Shown here piece after piece: positions 25,599 through 35,638 of a stretch of DNA of 64,000 nt (within the stretch, counting starts at the first letter, position 1; every line of letters starts with the position of its first letter). The position numbers and the translations under genes are program-made. This DNA is from Mesorhizobium sp. YM1C-6-2 (GTDB lineage Bacteria; Pseudomonadota; Alphaproteobacteria; Rhizobiales; Rhizobiaceae), in contig NZ_RCIZ01000004.1 in the NCBI RefSeq assembly GCF_003666685.1, forward strand, positions 124,001-188,000, given 5' to 3'. The notes below the pieces were generated by a model. The model ran no database searches and had not been told where the DNA came from. It worked only from the letters and a program-made list of their open reading frames with translations.

Positions 25599-26233
25599 TT
25601 TGCTCTCATGCTTTCATAGGAAACCATCGCGTGGCGCGCATAGGCCGACCTGGCGCAAAGCCGGTCGTAATAGGCGCGCAAATGCGGCGTCTCGGCCCGG
25701 TCGAAATCGAGGGTGAAGTAGCGGTAGAGAAGCGTCCCGAAGATGCAGTCACCGAATGCCGGGTGTTGGCCGCCGAGAAATGCGGTTTCGGCCAGCCTGG
25801 CGTCGATGATCTTCGCCAAGCCCTGCATGCGCGTCACAGCCGCGGCCAATGCCTTGGCGTCGCGGTTCTCTTCCCGGGTCACGATCAGCGGCAAGAAGAT
25901 TCCCGTGAGCAGGGTTGGGCCGAACGTCGTTTTCGACCATTCGGCCCATTGATCGATGCGTGCCCGCTCGACCGGGTCCGTCGGCCAGAAGCTGGCATTG
26001 GCATATTTCGCCCCGAGGTAGCGAACGATCGCCGCGCTCTCCCACAGCGTAAGATCGCCGTCCTGGATGGTCGGGACAAGCTTGTTGGGATTCATCCTGA
26101 GATAGTCGCGCGTGTCGGTACCGCCGAAGGAGCCGCCGACATCGATGCGATTGCATTCCAGCCCGATCTCGGCCAGCGCCCACATGACGATCTGCACATT
26201 GCTGGACGTTGCGCGTCCCCATACCGTTATCAT
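25595..26233 (-). CDS. Glutathione S-transferase family protein
   Basis: Cytosolic GST-like protein of 212 residues with a thioredoxin-like N-terminal domain (ITVWGRATSSNVQIVMWALAE, PNKLVPTIQDGDLTLWESAAI) and a helical C-terminal domain. WESAAIVRYLG holds the usual glutathione gamma-glutamyl contact (ES). It overlaps the dehydratase gene by 4 nt and starts 16 nt after the betI stop, so it is in the choline operon. The substrate is unknown. A role in detoxifying an aldehyde intermediate is possible but unproven. Confidence 0.87.
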   Translation of the reverse strand: MITVWGRATSSNVQIVMWALAEIGLECNRIDVGGSFGGTDTRDYLRMNPNKLVPTIQDGDLTLWESAAIVRYLGAKYANASFWPTDPVERARIDQWAEWSKTTFGPTLLTGIFLPLIVTREENRDAKALAAAVTRMQGLAKIIDARLAETAFLGGQHPAFGDCIFGTLLYRYFTLDFDRAETPHLRAYYDRLCARSAYARHAMVSYESMRAK

Positions 26234-26249
26234 CCGTCTCTCCTCTCCT

Positions 26250-26858
26250 TCATCTCGAACGGGGCGTGGGCGCTGCCGGTCTGAGAGCGAGTTTCATCTC
26301 TAGGTAGTCGGTGACCAATGTGATCGCAGAGTGCGCGTCCGGCTCACCTTGCTTGAGTGCGCGGCGGATGTAGAGCCCGTCGATAAGCGCGGCGATGCCT
26401 TCGGCGGCACTGTCCGCCTCTGTGAGCGGCAACAGATCGGAAAGCCCGCTCATCAGATTGGAATGGAGACGGCGCGCATAGATGCGCAGCAGACGCCTCA
26501 GCGCCGTCGATTTCTGCGCCTCGACATAGAACGCTAGCCAGGCGGCGATTGTCTCGGGCTGGAACTGCTTGTCGGAGAAATTGACGGCGATGACGGCGGA
26601 AACGCGTTGGCGCGGCGTCGAGGCGGCCGCAAGCGCCTGGCGCGTGTCGGCATTCAGTTCGGCGAGCAGATGCCGCATCGTCGCCTGCAGCAACTCGTCC
26701 TTGGCGCCGAAATAGTGATGCGCCAGCGCGGAGGATACGCCGGCGCGGCTCGCGATCTCGGACATGGTCACGTCGAGCGAGCCGCGATCGCCGATCGCGG
26801 AGATCGTCGCATCGATCAGCGCCCGGCGGCGCAGCGGTTCCATTCCGACTTTCGGCAT
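26250..26858 (-). CDS. betI: HTH-type transcriptional regulator BetI
   Basis: TetR-family choline-responsive repressor of 202 residues. The helix-turn-helix is about 25-50 ([20 protein letters not shown]), preceded by [20 protein letters not shown], the pattern of BetI proteins. The ATG at 26858 is chosen because AGAGG lies 6 nt before it; a TTG six codons upstream is possible. It is the first gene of the operon and lies just downstream of an 18-bp palindrome. Expected regulation is derepression by choline. Confidence 0.92.
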   Translation of the reverse strand: MPKVGMEPLRRRALIDATISAIGDRGSLDVTMSEIASRAGVSSALAHHYFGAKDELLQATMRHLLAELNADTRQALAAASTPRQRVSAVIAVNFSDKQFQPETIAAWLAFYVEAQKSTALRRLLRIYARRLHSNLMSGLSDLLPLTEADSAAEGIAALIDGLYIRRALKQGEPDAHSAITLVTDYLEMKLALRPAAPTPRSR

Positions 26859-26887
26859 TCGAGACCTCTCCGGCAAAAGTATTTTTT

Positions 26888-26905
26888 ATTGACTGATCAA
26901 TCAAT
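26888..26905. promoter_or_regulatory. BetI-type operator palindrome
   Basis: The site ATTGACTGATCAATCAAT matches its own reverse complement at 16 of 18 positions. It ends 30 nt upstream of the betI start, in the gap shared with the divergent thiolase gene. TTGA-rich palindromes of this sort precede TetR-type bet operons in rhizobia. Position and symmetry support autorepression by BetI. Confidence 0.72.
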
Positions 26906-27010
26906 AAAGATTCCGTCCGGAAATGCTAACTTTGCGCCTTGGTCTTTACGACCCGTGCCTGCGCGTCCATTTTAGGATAACGCCCTCAGTCCCCGCACAG
27001 GGAGAGAAAG

Positions 27011-28177
27011 ATGACAGCCAGCATCGTCGGCTGGGCACATTCGCGCTTAGGCAAGCTGGAAGGCGAGACGCTCGAAAGCCTGATTACAAAGGTCGCAACC
27101 GAGGCGATCGAACATGCCGGCATCGGCCCGGAGGATGTGGACGAGATCGTTCTCGGACATTTCAACGCCGGCTTCTCGCCGCAGGATTTCACGGCGAGCC
27201 TGGTGCTGCAGGCGGACGACCGGCTTCGGTTCAAGCCGGCCACCCGCGTGGAAAATGCCTGCGCGACCGGCTCGGCCGCGGTGCGGCAGGGGATACGTGC
27301 GATCGACGCCGGCGCGGCGCGCATCGTGCTGGTGGTCGGCGCGGAGCAGATGACGACGACATCGGGCCCGGAGATCGGCAGGAATCTGCTCAAGGCCTCG
27401 TACCTGCCTGAGGACGGCGACACGCCGGCCGGCTTTGCAGGCGTCTTCGGCAAGATCGCGCAGGCCTATTTCCAGCGTCACGGCGACCAGTCGGATGCGC
27501 TGGCCATGATCGCGGCCAAGAACCATCGGAACGGGGTCGGCAACCCTTACGCACAGCTGCGCAAGGATCTTGGCTTCGATTTCTGCCGACAGGAAAGCGA
27601 CAAGAACCCGTTCGTCGCGGGGCCGCTGAAACGGACCGACTGCTCGCCGGTATCGGACGGTGCGGCAGCATTGGTGCTAGCCGAGGCTGAGGATGCCCTT
27701 TCCATGCGCCGCGCGATAGGCTTTCGCGCCAACGAGCATGTGCAGGATTTCCTGCCGATGTCGAAGCGTGACATCCTTCTTTTCGAGGGCTGCGGAGAGG
27801 CGTGGTCGCGGGCACTCGACAAGGCGGGCGCGAAGATCGACGACCTTTCCTTTGTCGAGACGCATGACTGTTTCACCATCGCAGAGCTCATCGAATACGA
27901 GGCCATGGGTCTTGCCGCGCAGGGCGAGGGAGGGCGCGTCGCGTTGGAGGGGCAGACGGCGATGGGCGGACGGCTGCCCGTCAACCCGTCGGGCGGATTG
28001 AAGTCCAAGGGGCATCCGATCGGCGCCACAGGCGTTTCGATGCACGTGCTGACGGCCATGCAACTGGCGGGCGAGGCGGAGGGCATCCAGGTTCCCAACG
28101 CAACGCTCGGAGGCATCTTCAACATGGGCGGCGCAGCGGTCGCCAACTACGTCTCGATCCTCGAAAGGATCAGATGA
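27011..28177 (+). CDS. Thiolase-family acetyl-CoA acetyltransferase (SCP-x/lipid-transfer type)
   Basis: Thiolase-fold protein of 388 residues. The nucleophile is Cys84 in VENACATGSAAVRQG. ETHDCFTIAELIEYEAMGL and the GHPIGATG histidine motif near 340 are present. The second catalytic cysteine of classical thiolases is not obvious in the C-terminal loop GGIFNMGG, as in SCP-x-like members. GGGAGA precedes the ATG. It overlaps the downstream SDR gene by 4 nt and is divergent from betI. A role in beta-ketoacyl-CoA cleavage is likely, but the substrate is unknown. Confidence 0.82.
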   Translation: MTASIVGWAHSRLGKLEGETLESLITKVATEAIEHAGIGPEDVDEIVLGHFNAGFSPQDFTASLVLQADDRLRFKPATRVENACATGSAAVRQGIRAIDAGAARIVLVVGAEQMTTTSGPEIGRNLLKASYLPEDGDTPAGFAGVFGKIAQAYFQRHGDQSDALAMIAAKNHRNGVGNPYAQLRKDLGFDFCRQESDKNPFVAGPLKRTDCSPVSDGAAALVLAEAEDALSMRRAIGFRANEHVQDFLPMSKRDILLFEGCGEAWSRALDKAGAKIDDLSFVETHDCFTIAELIEYEAMGLAAQGEGGRVALEGQTAMGGRLPVNPSGGLKSKGHPIGATGVSMHVLTAMQLAGEAEGIQVPNATLGGIFNMGGAAVANYVSILERIR

Positions 28178-28911
28178 AACATCCAGCCATCGTGACGGGC
28201 GGCGCCTCCGGAATTGGTATGGCCGTGGTGAAGCGGTTGCTGGACGACGGCTGGCCGGTTGCCGTGGTCGATGCGGACGCCGACGCGCTCGTTTCGGCCG
28301 AAGGCGCCTTTGCCGACGAAAACGCGATCTTCCTGGCAGCCGACGTCACTGACGAGGACGACATCAGCGCTGCCTTTGACGAGGTCGTCGACAGGCTCGG
28401 CCTCGTCGGCGGGCTGGTCAATTCGGCAGGCATCGTGCGCGACTTGCCCGCCGACGAAACGAGCGCGGAGCTGTTCCGGGAAATCCTCGACGTCAATCTC
28501 GTCGGCTCTTTCATAGCGTCTCGAGCGGCGCTGGAGCGGATGGGAGCTTCGCTTTCGATCGTCAACATGGCTTCGGTCTCCGGTATCCGCGCCAACCGTG
28601 GCCGCGTCGCCTATGGCGCGTCGAAGGCCGGATTGAAGTTGATGTCGGAGGTGCTGGCGCTGGAGTTCGGCAATCGCGGCGTCAGGGTGAACTGCGTTGC
28701 GCCGGGGCCGATCGAGACGCCGATGGTATCGAAGTTGCACGGACCGGAGGAAAGACGGCTCTGGATGCGGCAGATTCCACAGGGCCGCTACGGTGAACCG
28801 GACGAGGTGGCGGCAGCGGTCGCCTTCCTGCTGTCGCCGGAGGCGAGCTTCATCAACGGCCACACGCTCTCGGTCGATGGCGGCTTCCTGTCGTCCGGAA
28901 TATTGGGCTAG
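28174..28911 (+). CDS. SDR family oxidoreductase (3-oxoacyl reductase-like)
   Basis: Short-chain dehydrogenase of 245 residues: VTGGASGIGMAVVK at 7-20, NSAG, the catalytic serine in IVNMASVSG, YGASK tyrosine and lysine, PGPIETPM and a terminal DGG. Translation is coupled to the thiolase gene through an ATGA overlap. The pair suggests reduction or oxidation of a 3-hydroxy/3-oxoacyl-CoA that the thiolase handles. The family is certain; the specific substrate is not. Confidence 0.87.
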   Translation: MKHPAIVTGGASGIGMAVVKRLLDDGWPVAVVDADADALVSAEGAFADENAIFLAADVTDEDDISAAFDEVVDRLGLVGGLVNSAGIVRDLPADETSAELFREILDVNLVGSFIASRAALERMGASLSIVNMASVSGIRANRGRVAYGASKAGLKLMSEVLALEFGNRGVRVNCVAPGPIETPMVSKLHGPEERRLWMRQIPQGRYGEPDEVAAAVAFLLSPEASFINGHTLSVDGGFLSSGILG

Positions 28912-28936
28912 GAACCTCGCCCTCGTGGAGAAATCG

Positions 28937-29434
28937 ATGCGGTTTGCTGTTTCGTTCGCGCTGTCGCTCACGTCGGCCGCGTTGTTTGCGGGCGATGCGC
29001 TGGCGGCAGACGATCCGTCCGCCATCGCCAGTGCATTCTGCAAGGCCAGGCTTGCCGACGACGAGGCGGCGACACTTGCGCTGCTGACGCCGTCGCTGGC
29101 CAAGACGATCGACGAAGCGAAGGCGCGCAGCGACGTGATCGCCAAGGCCACCCCCGACGAGAAGCCGCCCTTCGGCGACGGCATTCCATACCAGTCGTTC
29201 CCCGATCTGGCGCAAGGTTGCGAGGCCGGCAAGGTCGACCAGAAGCCCGGCCGCGTCGAGGTCGAGGTGAACTACCTGTTTCCGGAGACGCCGAAGGCCA
29301 ACTGGACCGACAGGCTGAAACTGGTGGCGGAGGGCGACCGGCTGCTGGTCGACGACGTACTCTTCCCCAATGTCGCCAACGGCGAGCCGGATCAGACGCT
29401 GCGCAAGGTCCTGTTTCAAGCCTTCGACCAATAG
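28937..29434 (+). CDS. Exported hypothetical protein
   Basis: Small secreted protein of 165 residues with a clean signal peptide (MRFAVSFALSLTSAALFAGD, cleavage after ALA). The mature part has two cysteines (in AFCKARLADD and AQGCEAG) that may form a disulfide, and a beta-rich end LVDDVLFPNVANGEPDQTLR. The ATG at 28937 is preferred because the signal begins there and GGAG lies upstream. It is 25 nt after the SDR gene. I do not recognise a named family; the layout recalls small NTF2-like or DUF3828-type periplasmic proteins, but this is a guess. Confidence 0.75.
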   Translation: MRFAVSFALSLTSAALFAGDALAADDPSAIASAFCKARLADDEAATLALLTPSLAKTIDEAKARSDVIAKATPDEKPPFGDGIPYQSFPDLAQGCEAGKVDQKPGRVEVEVNYLFPETPKANWTDRLKLVAEGDRLLVDDVLFPNVANGEPDQTLRKVLFQAFDQ

Positions 29435-29456
29435 GGCGTCATCGCGGCTGTTTCGC

Positions 29457-30197
29457 TCAGAAGAGGCGGACTGTTCCGTAGGCAGGGATTTTGACGGCAG
29501 GGTTCGCGAGGTCGAGGCCGGCGACAAGTCCTGCGAAGTGGAATTCGATACCGCTTCTCACGCCTGCGGCGAAGCCGAGAAATCCTCCCAACGTGACATG
29601 GATATCTCGCCAGTCCGGAGCCAGATCCACCGCGAACAGGCCGGGAGCATAGTCGCGGCCAGTCGCGTTCGGCGGCAGGATGGCGCCGAGATCGGGTGTG
29701 CTGCGCAAGACATGCGCGACAAAGCTGTTGGAATTCGGCCCTGGCCAGATGCGGTAATCACCGCGATGTGAGTAGCGGTAGTCAGCTATTGCCTGATCAA
29801 CCTCAGGGATGAGCCGCGCAGCCTCGGGGCCTGTGGCAGATGCGACGATCTCGGGTGCGTTAGAGTACCAGCGGCCGTCGGCGGCGTAGGTATTGTGGCG
29901 GATCGGTGAACCCCAGCCGACCTTGTCATAGCGGTCGTAGCTGATTGAGCCCGGCTTTTTGACCACAAGCCAGCTGTGCAAGGAGAAGGCGCCCTTGAAG
30001 CCGCCCGTGCGGGCGGCCAGCACATAGATGGCGGCCTCGTCCTTTGACGGCGTGCGAGGAAGGATACCCGACGACGACCAGTCGGCGTTGCGCCACGAGC
30101 CGGGATGTCCCTGGGTGCTCCACCAGCCTGCCGTGGCGAGTGCTGGCATGACGAAAACGAGGAGGATGGCCAAAGCAAAGTTCTTGACCAAGCGCAT
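29457..30197 (-). CDS. DUF3750 domain-containing exported protein
   Basis: Protein of 246 residues with a signal peptide (RLVKNFALAILLVFVMPALA, then TA). The mature protein begins GWWSTQGHPGSWRNADWSSS and includes AFSLHSWLVVKKPG, RYDKVGWGSPI, DYRIWPGPNSNSFVAHVLR and GLDLANPAVKIPAYG, the recognisable pattern of DUF3750. The conserved His and the NSNSFVAH segment hint at a hydrolase-like or transglutaminase-like site, but no activity is established to my knowledge. It is convergent with the preceding exported protein and divergent from the asparaginase gene. Confidence 0.8.
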   Translation of the reverse strand: MRLVKNFALAILLVFVMPALATAGWWSTQGHPGSWRNADWSSSGILPRTPSKDEAAIYVLAARTGGFKGAFSLHSWLVVKKPGSISYDRYDKVGWGSPIRHNTYAADGRWYSNAPEIVASATGPEAARLIPEVDQAIADYRYSHRGDYRIWPGPNSNSFVAHVLRSTPDLGAILPPNATGRDYAPGLFAVDLAPDWRDIHVTLGGFLGFAAGVRSGIEFHFAGLVAGLDLANPAVKIPAYGTVRLF

Positions 30198-30265
30198 GGG
30201 GACCCCTTGCCTTATGGTTTGCCGCCGGTAAGCCTCTCAAGGCGCCCGGCATTTCAGGTGGAATT

Positions 30266-31273
30266 ATGGCCAATCCCGTCCTCGTCGAGATCCTGCGTGG
30301 CGAACACGTGGAAAGCGTGCATCGCGGCGCGGTTGCTGTCTGCGACGCAGCCGGCAGGGCTCTGCTCGAGATTGGCAATGTCGCGCAGCCCGTTTTCCCG
30401 CGTTCGGCGGTCAAGGCAATCCAGGCGCTGCCGCTGGTGGAAAGCGGGGCGGCGGATGCATTGCGTTTCGGCGACAGGGAACTGGCGCTGGCCTGTGCCT
30501 CGCACAGGGGCGAGGCCGCGCATGTCGAACTCGCACGCTCGATGCTCGTCGGTGCCGGACTGGACGAAAGCGCGCTGGAGTGCGGATCGCACTGGCCAGG
30601 CAATCATGATGCGACGATTGCGTTGGCTCGGTCCGGCGGGATGCCTACCGCGCTGCACAACAATTGCTCCGGCAAGCACTCCGGCTTTCTGTGCACATGC
30701 ACGCATATCGGGCTGGAGCATCAAGGCTATGTCTCCTTCGAGCACCCCTTCCAGGCGACGATCCGCGAGGCGATGGAGAATGTGACGGAAGCGCCGCACG
30801 GTGCCGGCAACTTTGCGATCGACGGTTGCTCGATCCCGACCTATGCGATTCCGATCCGCAACCTCGCGCTCGGTTTTGCGAAGATGACGACAGGCGAGCG
30901 ATTGTCCGCCGACAGGGCAAGGGCGGCGAAGCGCCTGCTTTCCGCCTGCATGGCCGAGCCCTTCTTCGTTTCCGGGTCGGATGCGGCGGATCTGTCGCTG
31001 ATGCAGGCGGCGCCTGGCCGTATCTTCGTCAAGACCGGTGCGGAAGGTGTTTATTGCGCGGCGGTTCCGGACCTCGGACTTGGCATCGCACTGAAATGCG
31101 ACGACGGTGCCGGCCGCGCCGCAGAAGCGATGGTCGCGACCGTATTGTCGCGATTGCTGAACGCGGACGAGGCTCTGTCGGCCAGGCTCGACGAACTGGC
31201 GCGCCCGGTCATACCGAGCCGCAAGGGCGTGCCTGTCGGCAGCGTGCGACCGACGGAGGCGTTGACCGGGTAG
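30266..31273 (+). CDS. L-asparaginase, rhizobial type (PF06089, ReAV-like)
   Basis: Hydrolyses asparagine to aspartate and ammonia. The 335-residue protein belongs to the Rhizobium etli-type class, distinct from E. coli-type enzymes. Conserved catalytic and zinc-site features are visible: PRSAVKA with Ser47 and Lys50, and NNCSGKHSG with Cys134 and Lys137; VFVKTGAEG-like IFVKTGAEGVYCAAVPD lies near 255. AGGTGG precedes the ATG. It stands alone between DUF3750 and a Gre-factor gene. The family is confident. Confidence 0.9.
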   Translation: MANPVLVEILRGEHVESVHRGAVAVCDAAGRALLEIGNVAQPVFPRSAVKAIQALPLVESGAADALRFGDRELALACASHRGEAAHVELARSMLVGAGLDESALECGSHWPGNHDATIALARSGGMPTALHNNCSGKHSGFLCTCTHIGLEHQGYVSFEHPFQATIREAMENVTEAPHGAGNFAIDGCSIPTYAIPIRNLALGFAKMTTGERLSADRARAAKRLLSACMAEPFFVSGSDAADLSLMQAAPGRIFVKTGAEGVYCAAVPDLGLGIALKCDDGAGRAAEAMVATVLSRLLNADEALSARLDELARPVIPSRKGVPVGSVRPTEALTG

Positions 31274-31363
31274 AGGTCAGTCCAGCCTGGTTTTACTGAC
31301 GCTCAGGCAGACCTGGTCATCCCGGCCTTGAGTTGCATCGCCAGACTGACCTAAGGTCTACCG

Positions 31364-31837
31364 ATGAGCAGGGCTTTCACACGGGAAGACGACAACGAGA
31401 ATGCGATCGCCGATATTGGCGAGCGCCCGGTAAGTCCGCACAGGAACCTGGTGACGGCTCGTGGCTTGGCGCAGGTTGATGACGAGATCGCCGCGCTGCG
31501 ACAGGAACTGGCCAAGGCCGAGGCAGCATCGGACCGGCAGCGCATCGCGACAGTCTCGCGCGACCTGCGCTACTGGGTTGCGCGTCGGGAGAGCGCCGAA
31601 CTCTCGCTGCCGGATCCCGACAGCAAGGTCGTACGCTTCGGTATGACCGTTGCGATCGAAGACGACGACGGGAACTCCAAAAGCTGGAAAATCGTCGGCG
31701 AGGATGAAGCCGATGCCGGAAAAGGCAGCGTATCGCATGTCTCGCCTATGGCGCGGGCGCTGTTCGGCAAGACGATCGGGGATGTGGCCGTCGTCAACGG
31801 CAAGGAATGGGAGATAGTCGGGATGAGCGCCGACTGA
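31364..31837 (+). CDS. GreA/GreB family transcription elongation factor
   Basis: Protein of 157 residues with an N-terminal helical hairpin (about 25-80: NLVTARGLAQVDDEIAALRQ, then ELAKAEAASDRQRIA) and a C-terminal FKBP-like domain (about 88-157, with VRFGMTVAIEDDDGNSKSWK and ISPMARALFGKTIGD-like SPMARALFGKTIGDVAVV). Gre factors stimulate transcript cleavage by backtracked RNA polymerase. The N-terminus MSRAFTREDDNE is typical of the GreB-like branch. A canonical GreA is presumably encoded elsewhere, so this may be an accessory regulator. Confidence 0.87.
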   Translation: MSRAFTREDDNENAIADIGERPVSPHRNLVTARGLAQVDDEIAALRQELAKAEAASDRQRIATVSRDLRYWVARRESAELSLPDPDSKVVRFGMTVAIEDDDGNSKSWKIVGEDEADAGKGSVSHVSPMARALFGKTIGDVAVVNGKEWEIVGMSAD

Positions 31838-31873
31838 TCGCCGCGCAGCGGGACAGGCTGTTCACCCTTCAGC

Positions 31874-34003
31874 CTATCTGGTGGTCAGCAATCTATCCAT
31901 CAACCGTTCAGCAGCCTCGGGGATAACCGTTCCTGGCGGAAAAATTTCCGCAGCCCCTGCCTGTCGAACCGCCTCGTAGTCCTGAGGCGGGATGACGCCG
32001 CCGGCGACGATCAGAATATCCTGACGGCCGAGCTTGCGCAGGGCGTCCCTGAGTTCAGGAACCAGCGTCAGGTGTCCGGCAGCGAGCGAGGAGGCGCCGA
32101 CGACGTTGACGTCCCGCTCGACGGCAAGTTTCGCGATCTCGGCGGGGGTCTGGAACATCGCTCCCACGGTAACGTCGAAGCCGAGATCGGCGAAAGCGGT
32201 GGCTATCACCTTCTGGCCGCGGTCGTGGCCGTCCTGTCCCATCTTGGCAACGAGAAGGCGCGGGCGAAAACCGGTCTTCTTCTCGAAGGCCTCGATCTTA
32301 GCCGTAACGCGGTCGGCAGTAGGGTTTTCTCCCAGCTCCTTGCGATAGACGCCTGAAATCGTCTGGACCGAAGCGGTGTGACGTCCGAACACTTTTTCCA
32401 GTGCCCACGATATCTCGCCGACCGTCGCATGCGCACGCGCTGCTCGGATCGCGAAGTCGAGGAGATTGTCCGTGTCGTTGCGCGCGGCTTCGGTGAGCGC
32501 GTCGAGAGCCTTCTCCACGACCGCGACGTCGCGGGTACCCTTGAGCATCTGCAGCTTGGCGAGCTGGCGGGCCCGCACCTCGGCGTTGTCGATCTTGAGC
32601 ACGTCGACCTCGATGTCGTGCTGGGGAGCCCAGGCGTTGACGCCGACGAGGATCTGCTCGCCGGAATCGATGCGAGCCTGCGTGCGGGCGGAGGCTTCCT
32701 CTATCCGCGCTTTCGGGATCCCCTTCTCGATCGCTGCGGCCATTCCGCCGAGCGCCTCCACCTCCTCGATATGGGACATGGCGCGTACGGCCAGGTCGTG
32801 CGTCAGCCGCTCGACATAGGCCGAGCCGCCCCAGGGATCGATGATGCGGGTCGTGCCCGATTCCTTCTGCAGGATGAGCTGCGTGTTACGGGCGATGCGC
32901 GCCGAATGATCGGTGGGCAGGGCAAGCGCTTCGTCGAAGGCATTGGTGTGCAGCGACTGCGTGTGCCCCTGCGTCGCGGCCATCGCTTCGATCATGGTGC
33001 GGGCGATGTTGTTGTAAGGGTCCTGCGCGGTGAGCGACCAGCCGGACGTCTGGCAATGGGTGCGCAGTGACAGCGAGCGTGAGTTCTGTGGCGAAAAGTT
33101 CTTCTGGATGAGGGCAGCCCACAGCAGCCGGGCGGCGCGCAGTTTTGCGACCTCCATGAAGAAGTTCATCCCGGTTGCCCAGAAGAAGGAGAGGCGCGGT
33201 GCAAAATCGTCGATGCCGAGGCCCGCTGCCAGGCCTGCGCGCGCATATTCGATGCCGTCGGCGATGGTGTAGGCGAGTTCGAGGTCGGCCGTCGCTCCCG
33301 CCTCCTGCATGTGATAGCCGGAGATCGAGATCGAATTGAACTTCGGCATCTCCCGCGAGGTGTATGCGAAGATGTCCGAGACGATCCGCATCGAGGGTTT
33401 TGGCGGATAGATGTAGGTGTTGCGGACCATGAACTCCTTGAGGATGTCGTTCTGGATGGTCCCGGCGAGATCTTTTTGCGCGACGCCCTGTTCCTCTGCG
33501 GCAACGATGTAGAGCGCCAATATCGGCAACACCGCGCCGTTCATGGTCATCGACACAGTCATTTCGCCGAGTGGAATCTTGTCGAAGAGCTGGCGCATAT
33601 CGAGAATGGAATCGATCGCCACGCCGGCCATGCCGACATCGCCCGCGACGCGAGGATGGTCGCTGTCGTAGCCCCGATGGGTGGCGAGGTCGAAGGCGAC
33701 GGAGAGCCCCTTCTGCCCAGCCGCGACGTTGCGGCGATAGAAGGCATTGGATTCCTCCGCCGTCGAGAAGCCGGCATACTGGCGGATCGTCCATGGCTGG
33801 CGGACATACATGGTGGGGTAGGGACCGCGGACATAGGGCGCGATGCCCGGCCACGTGTCGAGGGTGGGCAGGCCTGACAGGTCACTCGCGCCATAAGCCC
33901 GCTTCACAGCGATGCCTTCCGGCGTACGCCAGAACTCTCCCGCGATCTTCCGCGGTTCCGATTGCGCCTCGCTCCAGTCGATGCTGCTGAAATCGGGGAT
34001 CAT
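31874..34003 (-). CDS. Methylmalonyl-CoA mutase, large (B12-binding) subunit
   Basis: Adenosylcobalamin-dependent interconversion of methylmalonyl-CoA and succinyl-CoA, the last step of propionate and branched-chain breakdown. The 709-residue protein has the substrate barrel ([50 protein letters not shown]) and a C-terminal cobalamin domain with the DxHxxG motif in [11 protein letters not shown] at about residue 590. The start overlaps the small-subunit stop by 4 nt, so the two subunits are made together. Family assignment is very secure. Confidence 0.95.
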   Translation of the reverse strand: MIPDFSSIDWSEAQSEPRKIAGEFWRTPEGIAVKRAYGASDLSGLPTLDTWPGIAPYVRGPYPTMYVRQPWTIRQYAGFSTAEESNAFYRRNVAAGQKGLSVAFDLATHRGYDSDHPRVAGDVGMAGVAIDSILDMRQLFDKIPLGEMTVSMTMNGAVLPILALYIVAAEEQGVAQKDLAGTIQNDILKEFMVRNTYIYPPKPSMRIVSDIFAYTSREMPKFNSISISGYHMQEAGATADLELAYTIADGIEYARAGLAAGLGIDDFAPRLSFFWATGMNFFMEVAKLRAARLLWAALIQKNFSPQNSRSLSLRTHCQTSGWSLTAQDPYNNIARTMIEAMAATQGHTQSLHTNAFDEALALPTDHSARIARNTQLILQKESGTTRIIDPWGGSAYVERLTHDLAVRAMSHIEEVEALGGMAAAIEKGIPKARIEEASARTQARIDSGEQILVGVNAWAPQHDIEVDVLKIDNAEVRARQLAKLQMLKGTRDVAVVEKALDALTEAARNDTDNLLDFAIRAARAHATVGEISWALEKVFGRHTASVQTISGVYRKELGENPTADRVTAKIEAFEKKTGFRPRLLVAKMGQDGHDRGQKVIATAFADLGFDVTVGAMFQTPAEIAKLAVERDVNVVGASSLAAGHLTLVPELRDALRKLGRQDILIVAGGVIPPQDYEAVRQAGAAEIFPPGTVIPEAAERLMDRLLTTR

Positions 34004-35442
34004 GGCTGTCCTCCGACAAGCTCGTCCAGACGTACGGCGTCAAGCCGCTCGCAGAAGACGGCGCCGTCAGTCGGTATCGGCTGCTTGTCGGCCACAAGCG
34101 TTTCAATCGGCTCTTCCTTGCCGAGCCGGTGGAGAGTCGTGCCGATGATCGGCCGGTCACCGTCGCGGTATTGCCTGCCGCGCTCGTCGCGTGCGGCCGC
34201 GATACGGCGCTGCAAGTGTCCGCCTGCGAGACTCTTCAGAATGCCGCCCTCCTTTTCGATGGCCCGGAATTCGTCCCAGGCCTTCCCGCACAGTGCATCG
34301 GTCAGCGCCTCGACGCCGCCTGCCCCTGAGGCGGGATCGGCAACAAAGCCGACATGGCTTTCGTCCGCCATGACAAGCTGCGCATTGCGGGCGATGCGGC
34401 GTGCGAAGCCTGCCGGCAGGCCGTGGGTGAGCGTATGCGGCAGGACCGTGATTGAATCCGCCCCGCCGGTCGCGGCCGCGAAGCAAGCGATAGTGGAACG
34501 CAGGATGTTGGTTTCGGGGTCGGCCGCCGTCATCATCCGGTAAGAGGTTTCAGCGTGGATCGAGGCCTCCGAAGGAGGGATCGAGCAGACCTCCAGCATC
34601 CTCGTCCAGAGTTTGCGCAGGGCTCTCACCTTGGCCATCGACAGGAACTGATCCTGATCGACGCTGACGGCAAATCCGATATGGGGCGCGGCATAAACCA
34701 GCGCCTGCCGCGCATCCTCGAACAGCCTGAGATGGGCGGCGGCCGAAGCGAGAGTCGCGCCGAGCTCTTGCGCTTCCGTTGCGCCTGCATTGTGGAAGAC
34801 GCGGCCGTCGGCCTCGAGGAGCACGCCCGGTATGCCGAGCGCGAAGAAGTGCGCCAGCGATTGCGGCATGGAGGCCTGAAGCGCCTCGATCGTCATGGAG
34901 AGGCGTCCGGTTCCGGCGAAGATCGCCGCCGGATCTATGCCAAAGGACAGGCTGAGTTTGCTCGGGTCCGCGCGCACCTTCGTCAGATATGCGACCAGCC
35001 AGTCGGCCATCGCCCGGCTTGCCGGGTGTACGTCGATACGGAGATGAATGCGGTTGAGCGGAATGCCGTCGAGCACCGTGTCCAGCGTGTCGCGCGTTGC
35101 CGGAAGGCCGTAGCCGAATGCGTTGGGCGCGCCTTCGAACACCAGCGACAGGCCCGTCGCGCCCTGCGCCACCTCGTCCAGTGCCTGCCTGTTGGCGCGC
35201 TCCGGATCGGGATCGTCGATGCGCTGGACGACGAGCCATGGCGCTTGCGGATTTCGGCGCGGCAGCAGCGAGGCATCGGCGTTTCGTTGATAGAGCGGGT
35301 CGATGCGGATGCTGTCGTCGGTCCACGAAACAAGAGCGTCTTCGAACGTGGTTCCGGCGAGTGCCTTTTCGGCCAATATCTGCCATTTTTCACGGCTGGC
35401 CGTCGGAAAACCGGCTTCGCCGAGCACTTTCGTCAAGTTCAT
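34000..35442 (-). CDS. Methylmalonyl-CoA mutase, small subunit
   Basis: Partner of the large mutase subunit, 480 residues. It keeps a degenerate barrel domain ([28 protein letters not shown]-like regions, [20 protein letters not shown]) but ends at about where other small subunits begin their cobalamin-like domain; no DxHxxG motif is present. It should be non-catalytic and structural. GAGGAA precedes the ATG. No meaB chaperone gene is seen next to the pair in this window. Confidence 0.9.
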   Translation of the reverse strand: MNLTKVLGEAGFPTASREKWQILAEKALAGTTFEDALVSWTDDSIRIDPLYQRNADASLLPRRNPQAPWLVVQRIDDPDPERANRQALDEVAQGATGLSLVFEGAPNAFGYGLPATRDTLDTVLDGIPLNRIHLRIDVHPASRAMADWLVAYLTKVRADPSKLSLSFGIDPAAIFAGTGRLSMTIEALQASMPQSLAHFFALGIPGVLLEADGRVFHNAGATEAQELGATLASAAAHLRLFEDARQALVYAAPHIGFAVSVDQDQFLSMAKVRALRKLWTRMLEVCSIPPSEASIHAETSYRMMTAADPETNILRSTIACFAAATGGADSITVLPHTLTHGLPAGFARRIARNAQLVMADESHVGFVADPASGAGGVEALTDALCGKAWDEFRAIEKEGGILKSLAGGHLQRRIAAARDERGRQYRDGDRPIIGTTLHRLGKEEPIETLVADKQPIPTDGAVFCERLDAVRLDELVGGQP

Positions 35443-35638
35443 TCCATTTCCTCGTGGCCGCCGCTTCGGCGCGGCGCAGACAGTAAGGCCAGCTTACCCG
35501 CGCCGCAACACGCGTTGGGGCTTGGCGACCGTTTTGGGACATAGCTTTGCCATTGTGGCGTCGCGGCGGCGCAACTATACGTTTCACGAGGCGCGTGAGC
35601 CCGCGTTCGCGCGAAGCAGCAGCGGAGAGGCAATATAT

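Noticed and set aside
31272-31352. Inverted repeat AGGTCAGTC/GACTGACCT after the asparaginase gene as a terminator
   Set aside because: The arms are about 63 nt apart and no T-run follows, so a stable intrinsic terminator is unlikely.
35303-35638. 112-codon N-terminal extension of the HerA-like protein
   Set aside because: The extension overlaps the start of the mutase gene in antisense and lacks any domain; a ribosome site and family homology begin at 35639.
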